Origin: Paenibacillus sp. G2S3
GTDB taxonomy: Bacteria > Bacillota > Bacilli > Paenibacillales > Paenibacillaceae
Assembly (NCBI RefSeq): GCF_030123105.1
Contig: NZ_CP126095.1
Span: 4,712,001-4,776,000, forward strand
DNA: 64,000 bases
Reading direction: 5' to 3'
Shown: piece by piece, positions 43,553 through 52,540 of the stretch
Layout: each line of letters opens with the position of its first letter
How positions within the stretch are numbered: the stretch's first letter is position 1
Notes under the pieces: generated by a model
Database searches by the model: none
What the model was told of the DNA's origin: nothing
The model's input: only the letters and a program-made list of their open reading frames with translations
Made by a program: the position numbers and the translations under genes

Positions 43553-44731
43553 TTATTGCAGTTTCGCTAAAAAGCTTGTCCCATACTGCGGCGCCTTCGC
43601 ACCAAAATTATCAGCAATGGTTGCAGCTACATCAGAGAAGGTTTCACGAATGCCCAAGCTTTCTGGTTGTTTAAACCGTGGGCTATAGATTAAGAGCGGC
43701 ACATATTCACGGGTATGGTCAGTTCCACTATGGATCGGATCGTTACCATGGTCTGCAGAAATAATCAACAGATCATCTTCACCAAGCGTTGATAGAATTT
43801 CAGGCAGTGCCTGATCGAATACTTCCAGTGCACGGCCGTATCCTTCTGGATCACGACGGTGTCCATATAAGGAGTCAAAATCCACTAGGTTCGTGAACAG
43901 GAAGCCGTTAAACGGTTGACGAAGCTGCTCAATAGTGACTTCGATTCCATGTTCATTACTCTTCGTAGGATAAGAAGCCGTAACCCCTTCTCCTGTAAAG
44001 ATATCGTTGATCTTACCAACCGCGATTACATCCTTACCGAGATCAGCCAGCGCATTCATTACCGTTGGTTCTGGCGGCTTCACAGCATAGTCATGCCTAT
44101 TTGGCGTCCGAACGAAATTCCCTGGTTCTCCAACGTATGGACGAGCAATCACGCGACCAACCGAGAATTCTGGAGCCATCGTCAGCTCACGGGCTATTTT
44201 ACAAGCGCTGTACAGCTCTTCGAGTGGAATGATATCCTCATGTGCAGCAAGCTGGAACACGCTGTCCGCAGAGGTATAGACAATCCAAGCACCGGTTTTC
44301 ATTTGCTCTTCGCCGTATTCAACTAGAATTTCCGTACCGGAAGCCGGTTTATTGCCGATCACCTTACGTCCAGTTGCCGCTTCGAACTTCTCAATCAATT
44401 CTGCGGGAAAACCGTCAGGATACGTATTGAAAGGGACCTCAATTTTCAACCCCATTAGCTCCCAGTGCCCTGTCATCGTATCCTTGCCTACAGATACTTC
44501 CTGCATTTTGCCGTAGTACCCTGTTGGTGAAGCTACAGGCTCAAGCGGTGGTAGTGGAGCAATATTAGCCAGCCCTAGCTGCTGTAGGTTAGGTAGCTTC
44601 AAACCAGGAACACGATCTAATATATGACCAAGTGTATGCGACCCAGCGTCACCGAAATTTGCAGCATCTGGCGCTTCACCGATACCAACACTATCTAGAA
44701 CAATAAAACCAATTCGTTTAAATGAGGACAT
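43553..44731 (-). CDS. deoB: Phosphopentomutase
   Basis: A 392-residue alkaline-phosphatase-fold enzyme. Metal and active-site motifs: [22 protein letters not shown] (Thr nucleophile), [26 protein letters not shown] and [10 protein letters not shown]. It converts (deoxy)ribose-1-phosphate to the 5-phosphate. The start has AAGGAG about ten bases upstream; the longer frame is not needed. First gene of the nucleoside operon. The 227-base spacer before it shows nothing notable. Confidence 0.96.
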   Translation of the reverse strand: MSSFKRIGFIVLDSVGIGEAPDAANFGDAGSHTLGHILDRVPGLKLPNLQQLGLANIAPLPPLEPVASPTGYYGKMQEVSVGKDTMTGHWELMGLKIEVPFNTYPDGFPAELIEKFEAATGRKVIGNKPASGTEILVEYGEEQMKTGAWIVYTSADSVFQLAAHEDIIPLEELYSACKIARELTMAPEFSVGRVIARPYVGEPGNFVRTPNRHDYAVKPPEPTVMNALADLGKDVIAVGKINDIFTGEGVTASYPTKSNEHGIEVTIEQLRQPFNGFLFTNLVDFDSLYGHRRDPEGYGRALEVFDQALPEILSTLGEDDLLIISADHGNDPIHSGTDHTREYVPLLIYSPRFKQPESLGIRETFSDVAATIADNFGAKAPQYGTSFLAKLQ

Positions 44732-44958
44732 TGTTGTCTTCACTCCTTCTTTAAATTTGATATTCTTTCGTACCAACAAGAAGAAACGGCTGTACCCTCT
44801 TCCAGAAGACATACGCTTCCGAAGCTAGCGATACAATGTACCGCATATCAGGTATCCGTTTCTGCTAAAAGATAACCTGTGGATCATTCCCCAGTTTATC
44901 CTTTCAGTATGATTCCATCATAACCATCTTACTCACAAAAAGCATCTTTGAAGCAGAA

Positions 44959-45852
44959 TTAACGAGCCCTAGGATGGTGGCTCTCATATACTTCCTTCAT
45001 ATTCTTACGGGCTATACCGTTATAAATCTGAGTAGTCGAAATATCGGCATGACCCAGCATTTGTTGTACGGAACGCAAATCTGCTCCGCCTTCCAGTAAA
45101 TGGGCTGCGAAGGAATGCCTAAGCGTATGCGGTGTAATATCCTGCTCAATGTTTGCTTCCCGCGCATATTTCTTTATGATTTTCCAAAAACCTTGCCGGG
45201 TTAATCTCCCGCCTAGACTATTCAGGAACATGGCTGTTTCCTCCTGATGATCACGGAGCAGCTTGTCCCTCATTAGTGAAGTATAAGCCGCTACACTCTC
45301 AGCAGCAATGGTTCCAATCGGAACCACCCGCTCCTTGCCAGAAGTTCCTGTACAACGCGCAAATTTCATATCCGTATGCACATCGTCCACGTTCAGCGAG
45401 ATTAATTCAGAGACCTTAATACCTGTTGCGTAGAGCAATTCCAGCATAGCCTTATCGCGCACTCCTTGTGGCGTGCTCACATCCGGCGCTGCCAATAACT
45501 GCTCAATTTCCGAAATGGTAAGCACCATAGGAGCTTTCTTATCAGGCTTCATGGTCTCCATGTCCAGTGTTGGATCCTGCTCAATCAAACGTTCCTTCAT
45601 CAAATAATGAAAAAAAGCACGGAGGGACACTGCGTTTCTATTCAGCGTTGCAGTTGCTCGACCAGCTCCGCGTAATGAGCCTAGATATAACATCACATGA
45701 GATCTTCGGATCTCATCAGGCTGACTAACCCCCCGCTCTTCAGCGAACTCCAGAAACTGCGATACATCCCTACCGTAAGATTCCAGTGTATTTGGGGACA
45801 AGCCTTTATCTCCGGACAAATAATGTAAAAACGGCTGCAAGTGTGACTTCAT
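44959..45852 (-). CDS. xerD: Tyrosine recombinase XerD with Lys in place of the first catalytic Arg
   Basis: A 297-residue tyrosine recombinase with an N-terminal SAM-like core-binding domain (residues 1-90) and a C-terminal catalytic domain. The second half of the catalytic set is intact: Lys in SGKERVVPIG, HTLRHSFAAHLLEGG, LGHADISTTQIY. However, the motif ATGxRVSEL reads ATGIKVSEL, so catalytic Arg I is Lys146 (codon AAG). The protein resolves chromosome dimers at dif with a second Xer protein. The gene lies between the DUF4227 gene and deoB, as for ripX in Bacillus. Confidence 0.93.
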   Translation of the reverse strand: MKSHLQPFLHYLSGDKGLSPNTLESYGRDVSQFLEFAEERGVSQPDEIRRSHVMLYLGSLRGAGRATATLNRNAVSLRAFFHYLMKERLIEQDPTLDMETMKPDKKAPMVLTISEIEQLLAAPDVSTPQGVRDKAMLELLYATGIKVSELISLNVDDVHTDMKFARCTGTSGKERVVPIGTIAAESVAAYTSLMRDKLLRDHQEETAMFLNSLGGRLTRQGFWKIIKKYAREANIEQDITPHTLRHSFAAHLLEGGADLRSVQQMLGHADISTTQIYNGIARKNMKEVYESHHPRAR

Positions 45853-46010
45853 TATTTCACGCTCCTGTCCTGGCGCAGCTACTCATAGTGACTTCCTGCA
45901 GCACATTCAGCATGAGGGTTCTGCAGATGTGTACATTTAGTATACGCTGCATGAATCCACCTTGTTTTCTTCGACATTCTTCTCGCTTGTTCCTGCTTCC
46001 TACGAAGCTT

Positions 46011-46244
46011 TCATTCTCCGTACCAGTAATAAAAGCGCAAACGTTGTCTTGTATCCAGACCATCATCACCACGATCGGCATGATCAAATGCCCGAACAGC
46101 GGTGCCTTCAGGGATTCCATAATTCTCTATCGGACTAATCCATTCACCAATCCAGCTCATTGCACTGTAGAGCAAATAGCTTAGAGCTACAAACATGATC
46201 ATAAAATACAGCTTTCGAACTGTTTTGGGCACAGAAACGATCAT
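46011..46244 (-). CDS. DUF4227 (YqzK-like) membrane protein
   Basis: A 77-residue protein with one transmembrane segment (residues 12-32) and a charged C-terminal region (EGTAVRAFDHADRGDDGLDT, YYWYGE). The family is found between fur and xerD in Bacilli, as here. Function unknown. A frame overlapping on the same strand (45857-46120) is a shadow. Confidence 0.8.
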   Translation of the reverse strand: MIVSVPKTVRKLYFMIMFVALSYLLYSAMSWIGEWISPIENYGIPEGTAVRAFDHADRGDDGLDTRQRLRFYYWYGE

Positions 46245-46342
46245 ATAGACGCCTCCCTTTAACTTACAGTTAAGATCTGCTCGTCCTTCACCTTATGCAC
46301 CAAAACGGACGGATATGTATACCTCCAATAGACCAATCATTT

Positions 46343-46378
46343 AAAAAGCTCCCTCCGGTAAAAAACCGGGGAGAGCTT
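46343..46378 (-). terminator. Terminator of fur
   Basis: On the minus strand AAGCTCTCCCCGG pairs with CCGGAGGGAGCTT, followed by TTTTAAA. The T-run is good and the stem has one mismatch. Confidence 0.82.
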
Positions 46379-46405
46379 ATGAAGTGAATTTCATTATAAG
46401 ATGAC

Positions 46406-46870
46406 TTAGGACGGATTTCCGTTTGAATTATTCTTATCGCTACACCGATAGCATATCCCATGAAAATCAAGTCTATGATCAAGCACTGTGAAATTAAATT
46501 CTTTCTCCAGCCGCTCTTCTAGCGGACCTAGCCAATCCTCGCGGATCTCATCCATACTACCGCATTGCACACAGATTAAATGATGATGATGGTGCTTCGC
46601 AGTATCTGTTCGCAGATCATAACGGGCGACACCGTCACCAAAGTTAATCTTTTCTACGACGTGAAGCTCGCTAAGCAGTTCCAGGGTACGATATACAGTC
46701 GCAAGACCGATCTCGGGAGCCTTCTCTTTCACGAGCATAAAAACATCTTCTGCACTAAGATGATCTTCCTCATTCTCCAGCAGCACTCTTAAGGTCGCTT
46801 CCCGTTGGGGTGTAAGCTTGTATCCTTGGGATTGTAACTGTTGTTTAATCTTGTCTATCCGGGCTTCCAT
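46406..46870 (-). CDS. fur: Ferric uptake regulator Fur
   Basis: A 154-residue winged-helix repressor. GYKLTPQREATLRVLLE and LATVYRTLELLSELHVV form the DNA-binding domain. AKHHHHHLICVQCG and GICYRCS give the metal-binding His cluster and the two CxxC structural zinc motifs. It represses iron-uptake genes when Fe2+ is plentiful; the siderophore locus at 13-25 kb carries matching operators. Ribosome site GGGGGAGGG precedes the ATG. Confidence 0.95.
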   Translation of the reverse strand: MEARIDKIKQQLQSQGYKLTPQREATLRVLLENEEDHLSAEDVFMLVKEKAPEIGLATVYRTLELLSELHVVEKINFGDGVARYDLRTDTAKHHHHHLICVQCGSMDEIREDWLGPLEERLEKEFNFTVLDHRLDFHGICYRCSDKNNSNGNPS

Positions 46871-46959
46871 TGTCTCCCTCCCCCTTGGAAAATTACCTCA
46901 CCGGTCTTCAAACCACTTCTTCCATTATAGGGGGTGTCGCTTTGAGAAGTCAAACGCTT

Positions 46960-47610
46960 TTACTGCAAGCCCAAGGTCGTCACTGCTTGTACAAGTGAGG
47001 GCGTTACCCATCGCATCATGATCGGCGTAACATAGGTCTCAAAACTAGAAATGCCCAGAATCAATAGTGCCATCACAAATGACAATATCGTGTACATAGT
47101 AAAAGGTCGAGTCACTGGCGTCCGGCGTTGCCCTAGCACTCGGCTACGAATCATCTGCAAGGAAAAAGCGATCGCCGCTGCACTACTTACTAGCAACACA
47201 GGGATCAGCACCAGATTGTGCGGAGCCACAGAGACTAGTGCGAACAGCATGCCGTGCCATGAATATTGACTTACTAGACAACCGACCGTAAAGCCGATCA
47301 ATACCCCTTTAAGAAAATCAAGAATCAAGATTCCCGGCAACCCAATGACTGATAATCCAAGGATCCAGATCAGCCCAATCCATTTTAGATTTAAGGCCGC
47401 TATACTCCAGTACGAATCAGGCGCTGCTGGTAGACCCTGCTGATCAACCGTTACAAAGAAATTCCCCAGATAATCGCCCAGCTCCTGTTGCTGATCCATC
47501 GTAAGCGCGCTAACGATAAGAGCCCCAAATACAACACCTACCAGAAATAATACGCCGACAAAAATATACAGAGGCGTCTGTTCCTTCATCATCAGCCTTA
47601 AATTACGCAT
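46960..47610 (-). CDS. spoIIM: Stage II sporulation protein M
   Basis: A 216-residue polytopic membrane protein with five or so transmembrane segments and the family pattern FVGVLFLVGVVFGALIV, GLIWILGLSVIGLPGILILDFLKG and GMLFALVSVAPHNLVLIPVL. With SpoIID and SpoIIP it dissolves septal peptidoglycan for engulfment. It lies next to fur, as in Bacillus. Confidence 0.94.
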   Translation of the reverse strand: MRNLRLMMKEQTPLYIFVGVLFLVGVVFGALIVSALTMDQQQELGDYLGNFFVTVDQQGLPAAPDSYWSIAALNLKWIGLIWILGLSVIGLPGILILDFLKGVLIGFTVGCLVSQYSWHGMLFALVSVAPHNLVLIPVLLVSSAAAIAFSLQMIRSRVLGQRRTPVTRPFTMYTILSFVMALLILGISSFETYVTPIMMRWVTPSLVQAVTTLGLQ

Positions 47611-47691
47611 CGAGACGTTCCCCTTTCCGGTTACATGTTACACCATATGAGAAAACGCCCCGTGATATGACTTGTCCTTAGTACAATAACT

Positions 47692-48891
47692 CTACTTTCC
47701 AGGTTGTACGACTTTACCGTATGTTCCCCCACCGCCTGCTGATAGTTCCAATATGCCTGAGCGAGCCTGAACGATCATAGATGCCAAATCTGCTCCCACT
47801 ACGCTGGCAATTTCCGCTTCACCGCAACCATGTAAAATGTTCATCTCGGTGCCAAAAGCTTGCAGTAACGCGTTCATCTTAGCCTTCCCAAGGCCCGGTA
47901 TAAATTCAAGTGGAACCTGATAGTGATATGGCGGACGGTTTACAGGTACTACAGGTGTCTTGCGGTCAGCAATATCTAGGATCCGGTCGAATACGCCCCT
48001 CACCAATTTAAGACTGCCACAATACTGGCACCGCTCCGATGTGACATAAGCTTCGTCAATAATGCTGCCACAACCTCCGCAGTAAGTCCGGTGGTATTTG
48101 CCAAGCCGGGGGTTAAGTCCGAAATTGGCAGTCACCTTCCGTCCTTCCTTACGTTCAAGTGCGAGCCGCAGTTCAGCAAAAGAAGGTCGTGCCAACGCCA
48201 TTACATTATACTCGCGCCCTAATTTACCCAGTGAATGCGCATCAGAGTTCGTCAGGAACGTAAAATCATCCAGCTCAGAAAGATAACCAGCCATTTCCGA
48301 ATCTGCACTTAGTCCAAGCTCAACAGCTGCTATTCGATCCAGATCAAAGATATCCGCCATGCGCTCTGCAGCACAGCCGTACAAGCCCTTGTGAGGCGTG
48401 AAAATATGTGCGGGGATTAGAATACCCCCTCGGTCATAAATCTCATTCTGAAGCTCTCTAGCCGGTGCATAGAGGCGCTGTGAACTAAGGTTCACATTCC
48501 GCATATGGTGGCTCATCCAAGCACTGAAGTCTGTCATACGCTCCACGTCGGGCATGAAGGCGAGTACGTGGCACTCTTTTCGCCCAGGCTCACGGATTTC
48601 AATCTCCGCTCCTAGAATGATCGTAGTTCCCCGATAAGAGATCCCTCCACCTTCAGCTAACGTCATCTCTCCAGATTCTAAGGAACGCTGAATATCACGT
48701 AAAACGCCAGGTGAGTGACTATCAATAATACCAATCAGCTCAAGGCCCTTGCGCTCTGCAGCTTCTTTGGCGATTCCAGCAAAGGTTAGCTCGCGGGAGC
48801 CGCTGATTTTGACCGCTTGTCCTTCCGACGTTCGTCCAATATGAACATGCAAATCGCAATAGAAGCTCTTCAGTTCAGGTGTTAATTCCAT
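47692..48891 (-). CDS. Endonuclease Q-like PHP-domain protein
   Basis: A 399-residue protein. An N-terminal PHP domain carries metal-binding motifs (FYCDLHVHIGRTSEG, IIDSHSPGV, HVLAFMPD, PAHIFTPH, SDAHSLGKLG), a four-Cys zinc ribbon (CGGCG...CQYCG) follows, and the C-terminal end has a helix-hairpin-helix-like motif (FIPGLGKAKMNALL). This layout is that of EndoQ, which cleaves DNA 5' of deaminated bases such as hypoxanthine and uracil. The start overlaps the nudF stop by 10 bases; a TTG start 27 bases earlier is the alternative. Confidence 0.87.
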   Translation of the reverse strand: MELTPELKSFYCDLHVHIGRTSEGQAVKISGSRELTFAGIAKEAAERKGLELIGIIDSHSPGVLRDIQRSLESGEMTLAEGGGISYRGTTIILGAEIEIREPGRKECHVLAFMPDVERMTDFSAWMSHHMRNVNLSSQRLYAPARELQNEIYDRGGILIPAHIFTPHKGLYGCAAERMADIFDLDRIAAVELGLSADSEMAGYLSELDDFTFLTNSDAHSLGKLGREYNVMALARPSFAELRLALERKEGRKVTANFGLNPRLGKYHRTYCGGCGSIIDEAYVTSERCQYCGSLKLVRGVFDRILDIADRKTPVVPVNRPPYHYQVPLEFIPGLGKAKMNALLQAFGTEMNILHGCGEAEIASVVGADLASMIVQARSGILELSAGGGGTYGKVVQPGK

Positions 48892-49454
48892 TGGCCTGTC
48901 AGCGTGTATAAATGCCAAGCGTACACCGCCATCATCGTCTTCGCGTCCGCAATGCGTCCGTCTGCTATATATTGATAGGCTTCCTCCAAGGTAAGCTCAG
49001 AGACTTCTAAGAATTCATCCTCGTCAAGCGACATATCCCCTGGCTGGGCATTATTAGTAACATACAAATGAATAATTTCATCGGCAAAGCCGGGGGAAGT
49101 ATAGAACGATTTAAGTAACTTCAAATCTCCGCTATGAAACCCTGTCTCTTCCTGTAGTTCACGACCAGCCGCAACTAAAGGATCTTCACCTTTATCGAGC
49201 TTACCAGCTGGAATCTCCACCTCAGTGCGTTGCATCGGCTGACGGTATTGTTCCACTACGAGCATTTTGTTGTTGTTCAGAGCAAGCACTGCTACGGCGC
49301 CGGGATGCTTTATAACTTCACGTGTCGCGGTATTACCGTCGGGCAGTCTCACAGTGTCTACTTGCAAAGATATGATTTTCCCATCAAATATAGGCTGTGT
49401 GGACAGTGTTACTTCGTCAAGCTCTGGCTTGCTGTATAAATGTTGGTCTCCCAT
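48882..49454 (-). CDS. nudF: ADP-ribose pyrophosphatase (Nudix)
   Basis: A 190-residue Nudix hydrolase. The Nudix box is complete (GKLDKGEDPLVAAGRELQEE with TGF following), and PIFDGKIISLQVDTVRLPDG and KHPGAVAVLALNN fit the ADP-ribose group. It splits ADP-ribose to AMP and ribose-5-phosphate. GGAG precedes the start. Divergent from the MciZ-like gene. Confidence 0.92.
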   Translation of the reverse strand: MGDQHLYSKPELDEVTLSTQPIFDGKIISLQVDTVRLPDGNTATREVIKHPGAVAVLALNNNKMLVVEQYRQPMQRTEVEIPAGKLDKGEDPLVAAGRELQEETGFHSGDLKLLKSFYTSPGFADEIIHLYVTNNAQPGDMSLDEDEFLEVSELTLEEAYQYIADGRIADAKTMMAVYAWHLYTLTGQWN

Positions 49455-49531
49455 AAAATTTCTGGTCTCCTTTATCTCTGTTCTGCATACGGTGTATTAT
49501 AGCAAACTTAAAGGGAAAGAAGGAATTTCAG

Positions 49532-49705
49532 ATGAACGAAATCTTCAGCCGTACAAGCTCATCCGCAGTTACAATGGTAGGTAAACCGGAGGAAATCAAG
49601 GCCATCTTAGCTAGGTGGATAGAGCGGTATGGGCCCGATATGCCTCTCTCATACATCCTCTCCCTAAAGGATCAATCCAAGATCATTCCAACCAAAGCAG
49701 GGTAA
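49532..49705 (+). CDS. mciZ: MciZ-like small protein (Z-ring inhibitor family)
   Basis: A 57-residue frame starting eight bases after AAGAAGG. Its core, VTMVGKPEEIKAILARW, resembles the VLVGKAWEIRAKL core of Bacillus subtilis MciZ, which caps FtsZ filaments in the mother cell. It is longer than the 40-residue Bacillus protein at both ends. It is divergent from nudF, close to where mciZ is known in Bacilli. A GCATACGGT upstream recalls a SigE -10 but no -35 is clear. A terminator follows. Identification rests on a short match. Confidence 0.68.
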   Translation: MNEIFSRTSSSAVTMVGKPEEIKAILARWIERYGPDMPLSYILSLKDQSKIIPTKAG

Positions 49706-49753
49706 ATTCATTCTTTCCATTAGGATTTAATTATAAATGCGCATCCGAATATA

Positions 49754-49804
49754 GGGGTGTCCCAAAAGCCAAGAAATGGCTGCTGGGGCACCCCGGTCTT
49801 TTTT
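49754..49804 (+). terminator. Terminator after the MciZ-like gene
   Basis: GGGGTGTCCC pairs with GGGGCACCCC, with an inner AGCCA/TGGCT stem, followed by GGTCTTTTTT. Confidence 0.85.
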
Positions 49805-49842
49805 CGGGCTTTGGCTGAGTTTCGTACTGTACGTACGATACT

Positions 49843-50945
49843 ACCATCGGACTCAGTTGCCCTTAAGCAGGGCTTTTTCGCACTTTTTGTATGCTAACGG
49901 ACCCCATTGCAGCTATTAGCACAAAAAACACACTATACACACCTCTTCTTAAGGAATAGCTGCACTGGAGTCCGCAACTCTGCTCAAAAGGCGATAAATT
50001 TGCTTATAGCGTCTTCTGGGTCCTTTAGCCTCAAGAGAGGGTGCTGATTCTGCGATGTCGGATATGTCTCGGTGCTACCGGATGTGTCTTGGTGCTACCG
50101 GACACAGTTGCCCTTAAACGGGGCTTTTTCGCACTTTTTGTATGCTAACGGACCCCATTGCAGCTATTAGCAAAAAAACACACTATACGCACCTCTTCAT
50201 AAGGAATAGCCGCATTGGAGTCCGCAACTCTGCTCAAAAGGCGATAAATTTGCTTATAGCGTCATCTGGGTCCTTTAGCTTCAAGAGAGGATGGTAACTT
50301 GACGCTACCGGATGTGACTCGTCGCTATCGGATATGTCTCGGTGCTGTCGGACTCAATTGCCCTTAAATGTGGCTTTTTTCCACTTTTGCTTTGCTAACG
50401 GACCCCATTGCAGCTATTAGCACAAAAACACACTATACGCACCTCTTCATAAGGAATAGCTGCACTGGAGTCCGCAACTCTGCCCAAAAGGCGATAAATT
50501 TGCTTATAGTGTCTTCTGGGTCCTTTAGCTTCAAGAGAGGATGGTAACTTGACGCTACCGGATGTGACTAGTCGCTGTCGGATATATCTCGGTGCTATCG
50601 GATGTGTCTCGGGGCTATCGGACTCAGTTGACCTTAAACGCGGCTTTTTTCCACTTTTGCTTTGCTAACGGACCCCATTGCAGCTATTAGCACAAAAAAC
50701 ACACTATACGCACCTCTTCATAAGGAATAGCTGCACTGGAGTCCGCAACTCTGCTCAAAAGGCGATAAATTTGCTTATAGCGTCTTCTGGGTCCTTTAGC
50801 TTCAAGAGAGGGTGGTGATTCCGCGCTGTCGGATATGTCTCGGTACTATCGGATGTGTCTTGGTGCTATCGGATATGTCTCGGTGCTGTCAGACATAGCT
50901 GCCCTTTAACATACCTTTTCTCACTATTGGTACGCCTACGGACCC
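49843..50945. repeat. Tandem array of hairpin-forming 250-270 bp units
   Basis: Landmark GCTAACGGACCC recurs at 49893, 50144, 50394 and 50664, with a decayed fifth copy at 50934, so periods are 251, 250, 270 and 270. In each of the first four, GCTAACGGACCC faces GGGTCCTTTAGC about 136 bases later (hairpins 49893-50029, 50144-50279, 50394-50529 and 50664-50800), with a second GCTATTAGC/GCTTATAGC stem inside. Between hairpins lie 20-bp subrepeats of the type GGTGCTATCGGATATGTCTC; the 20-bp length differences equal one subrepeat. No coding potential is seen. The stretch from the array to the next gene (50946-51078) shows nothing else. Confidence 0.92.
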
Positions 50946-51078
50946 CAGTGATGCTATTGTCATGAAGACGGCATCCGAGAATTCCGAAAATTTCTACTTC
51001 GAGACTTGCCAAAAGCGGCGTTAGACGTCGCATGTTTTTTTTGGATTGCCTTAAATCTGGCTGCAGTAAACTCCCTAT

Positions 51079-51128
51079 AAAAAAATGCAGAGCAGCAATC
51101 CTCCGTTACGGTAGGATCGCTGCTCTGC
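51079..51128 (-). terminator. Terminator of the M20 peptidase gene
   Basis: GCAGAGCAGC pairs with GCTGCTCTGC, with an inner ATCCT/AGGAT stem. On the minus strand TTTTTTATAG follows. Confidence 0.88.
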
Positions 51129-51143
51129 TATTTTATACGAAGG

Positions 51144-52271
51144 TTAACCCTTAACGCTCTCTTTAACAATATTCACTACAAGCTCAGCCACTTTAACAAT
51201 GTCTTCGGCTTTAATACGTTCCTTAGTGGTATGGATATGCTCGTAACCTACAGCAAGGTTAATCGTCGGAACATCTAGTCCATTGAACACGTTAGCGTCA
51301 CTTCCTCCACCGGAGTGGAACAGACGCGGCGTAAGACCCATAGAAGTGATAGCCCGTTGTGCAAGCTGTACCACTGGATCATTTTCATTAAAGCTGAAAG
51401 CTGGATATATAATCTCACTGCGGAATTCGCATTCTCCACCGTATTCGCGGACAGTGGTCTCCAGTGCTTCACGCATTGAAGCGATTTGATTACCAACTTT
51501 CTCCTGCACAATACTACGTGCTTCTGCGTCCAATTGAACGTGATCGCACACCACATTCGTAGGGCCACCGCCAGCGAATTTACCGATATTCGCAGTCGTT
51601 TCGTCGTCGATCCGACCAAGCTTCATGGCTGCAATCGCTTTGCTAGCCACTTGAATCGCACTGATGCCGTCTTCTGGATTAACACCTGCATGAGCTGATT
51701 TTCCGAAGATTTGCATCGTAATCTTAGCTTGTGTAGGTGCCGCAACTGCAATCGCTCCGACTTCACCATTGGAATCGAGTGCGAAACCGAAGTCTGCATC
51801 CAGGTTACTCGGATCCATCGAACGTGCACCCAGCAATCCAGATTCTTCACCTGCAGTAATTACGAACTGAATTTGACCATGTGGTAATTTTTGCTCTTGG
51901 ATCACTCTAATCGCTTCGAACAGTGCTGCTAACCCAGCTTTGTCATCTGCTCCAAGAATCGTAGTGCCGTCACTAGTAATCCATCCATCCGCGCCAAGCG
52001 TAGGCTTGATATTTTGTCCAGGAACAACTGTATCCATGTGGCATGTGAACAGAAGCTTTGGTGCAGCTCCGCCGTTCTCAGCCGGCCAAGTAATAAACAG
52101 ATTACCTGCGCCATGTCCAGTTCTTTCCTGGGAATCATCTTCGGTAACTTCTAATCCCAGAGCGTTAAACTTGCTCTTGAGCACATCGGCAATCTGCCGT
52201 TCATTTCTTGTTTCACTATCAACTTGGACAAGTTCCATAAATTCTTGAATCAATCTGTCTTGTGAAATCAC
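51144..52271 (-). CDS. M20-family peptidase (PepT-like, YqjE-type)
   Basis: A 375-residue metallopeptidase. Zinc ligands are visible: His in CHMDTVVPG, Asp in GADDKAG, Glu pair in TAGEESGLLG, Asp in ALDSNG and His in GYEHIHTTKE. A dimerisation domain lies at about 180-290 (GKSAHAGVNPEDG). It resembles the YqjE/PepT-like group, which removes residues from short peptides in the cytoplasm. Single gene with its own terminator. Confidence 0.9.
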   Translation of the reverse strand: MISQDRLIQEFMELVQVDSETRNERQIADVLKSKFNALGLEVTEDDSQERTGHGAGNLFITWPAENGGAAPKLLFTCHMDTVVPGQNIKPTLGADGWITSDGTTILGADDKAGLAALFEAIRVIQEQKLPHGQIQFVITAGEESGLLGARSMDPSNLDADFGFALDSNGEVGAIAVAAPTQAKITMQIFGKSAHAGVNPEDGISAIQVASKAIAAMKLGRIDDETTANIGKFAGGGPTNVVCDHVQLDAEARSIVQEKVGNQIASMREALETTVREYGGECEFRSEIIYPAFSFNENDPVVQLAQRAITSMGLTPRLFHSGGGSDANVFNGLDVPTINLAVGYEHIHTTKERIKAEDIVKVAELVVNIVKESVKG

Positions 52272-52365
52272 TGGACTTCCCTCTCTTTCGTGAATACGTT
52301 ACAATGGTTGTACAGAAAGATCATCTTTATGTCATTAACTTAAACTAAATCTAAAGGAGTTACTC

Positions 52366-52467
52366 ATGCAACGTAATAAGTGGTTCAAAATCTTCATCTA
52401 CGTCATGCTGTTCGCAATGATTGCCTCTACGCTCTTTATGGTTATCGAGCCTTTCCTTGCAGGTTAA
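52366..52467 (+). CDS. Prli42-like 33-residue membrane protein
   Basis: A 33-codon frame, ATG six bases after AGGAG. A short basic N-terminus (MQRNKWFK) precedes one transmembrane segment (IFIYVMLFAMIASTLFMVI) and a short tail. This size and pattern match the Prli42 family, the membrane anchor of the stressosome in Listeria. No stressosome genes are in the window. Identification is by resemblance only. Confidence 0.65.
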   Translation: MQRNKWFKIFIYVMLFAMIASTLFMVIEPFLAG

Positions 52468-52490
52468 TCTATTACACAAGGAACATTGAT

Positions 52491-52521
52491 AATAGCGGCT
52501 AGGGATTCCCTTGCCGCTATT
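52491..52521. terminator. Hairpin between the Prli42-like gene and lipB
   Basis: AATAGCGGC and GCCGCTATT pair perfectly, with GGG/CCC continuing the stem. It lies between converging genes but has no strong T-run on either side. Confidence 0.5.
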
Positions 52522-52540
52522 TGGCTTGCCTGTTTGTTCA

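Noticed and set aside
45857..46120. 87-codon minus-strand frame after the DUF4227 gene
   Set aside because: It overlaps the recognisable DUF4227 gene in another frame and shows no protein-like pattern.
49843..50945. CRISPR array
   Set aside because: The period is 250-270 bp with near-identical units, not short repeats separated by unique spacers; no cas genes are present.
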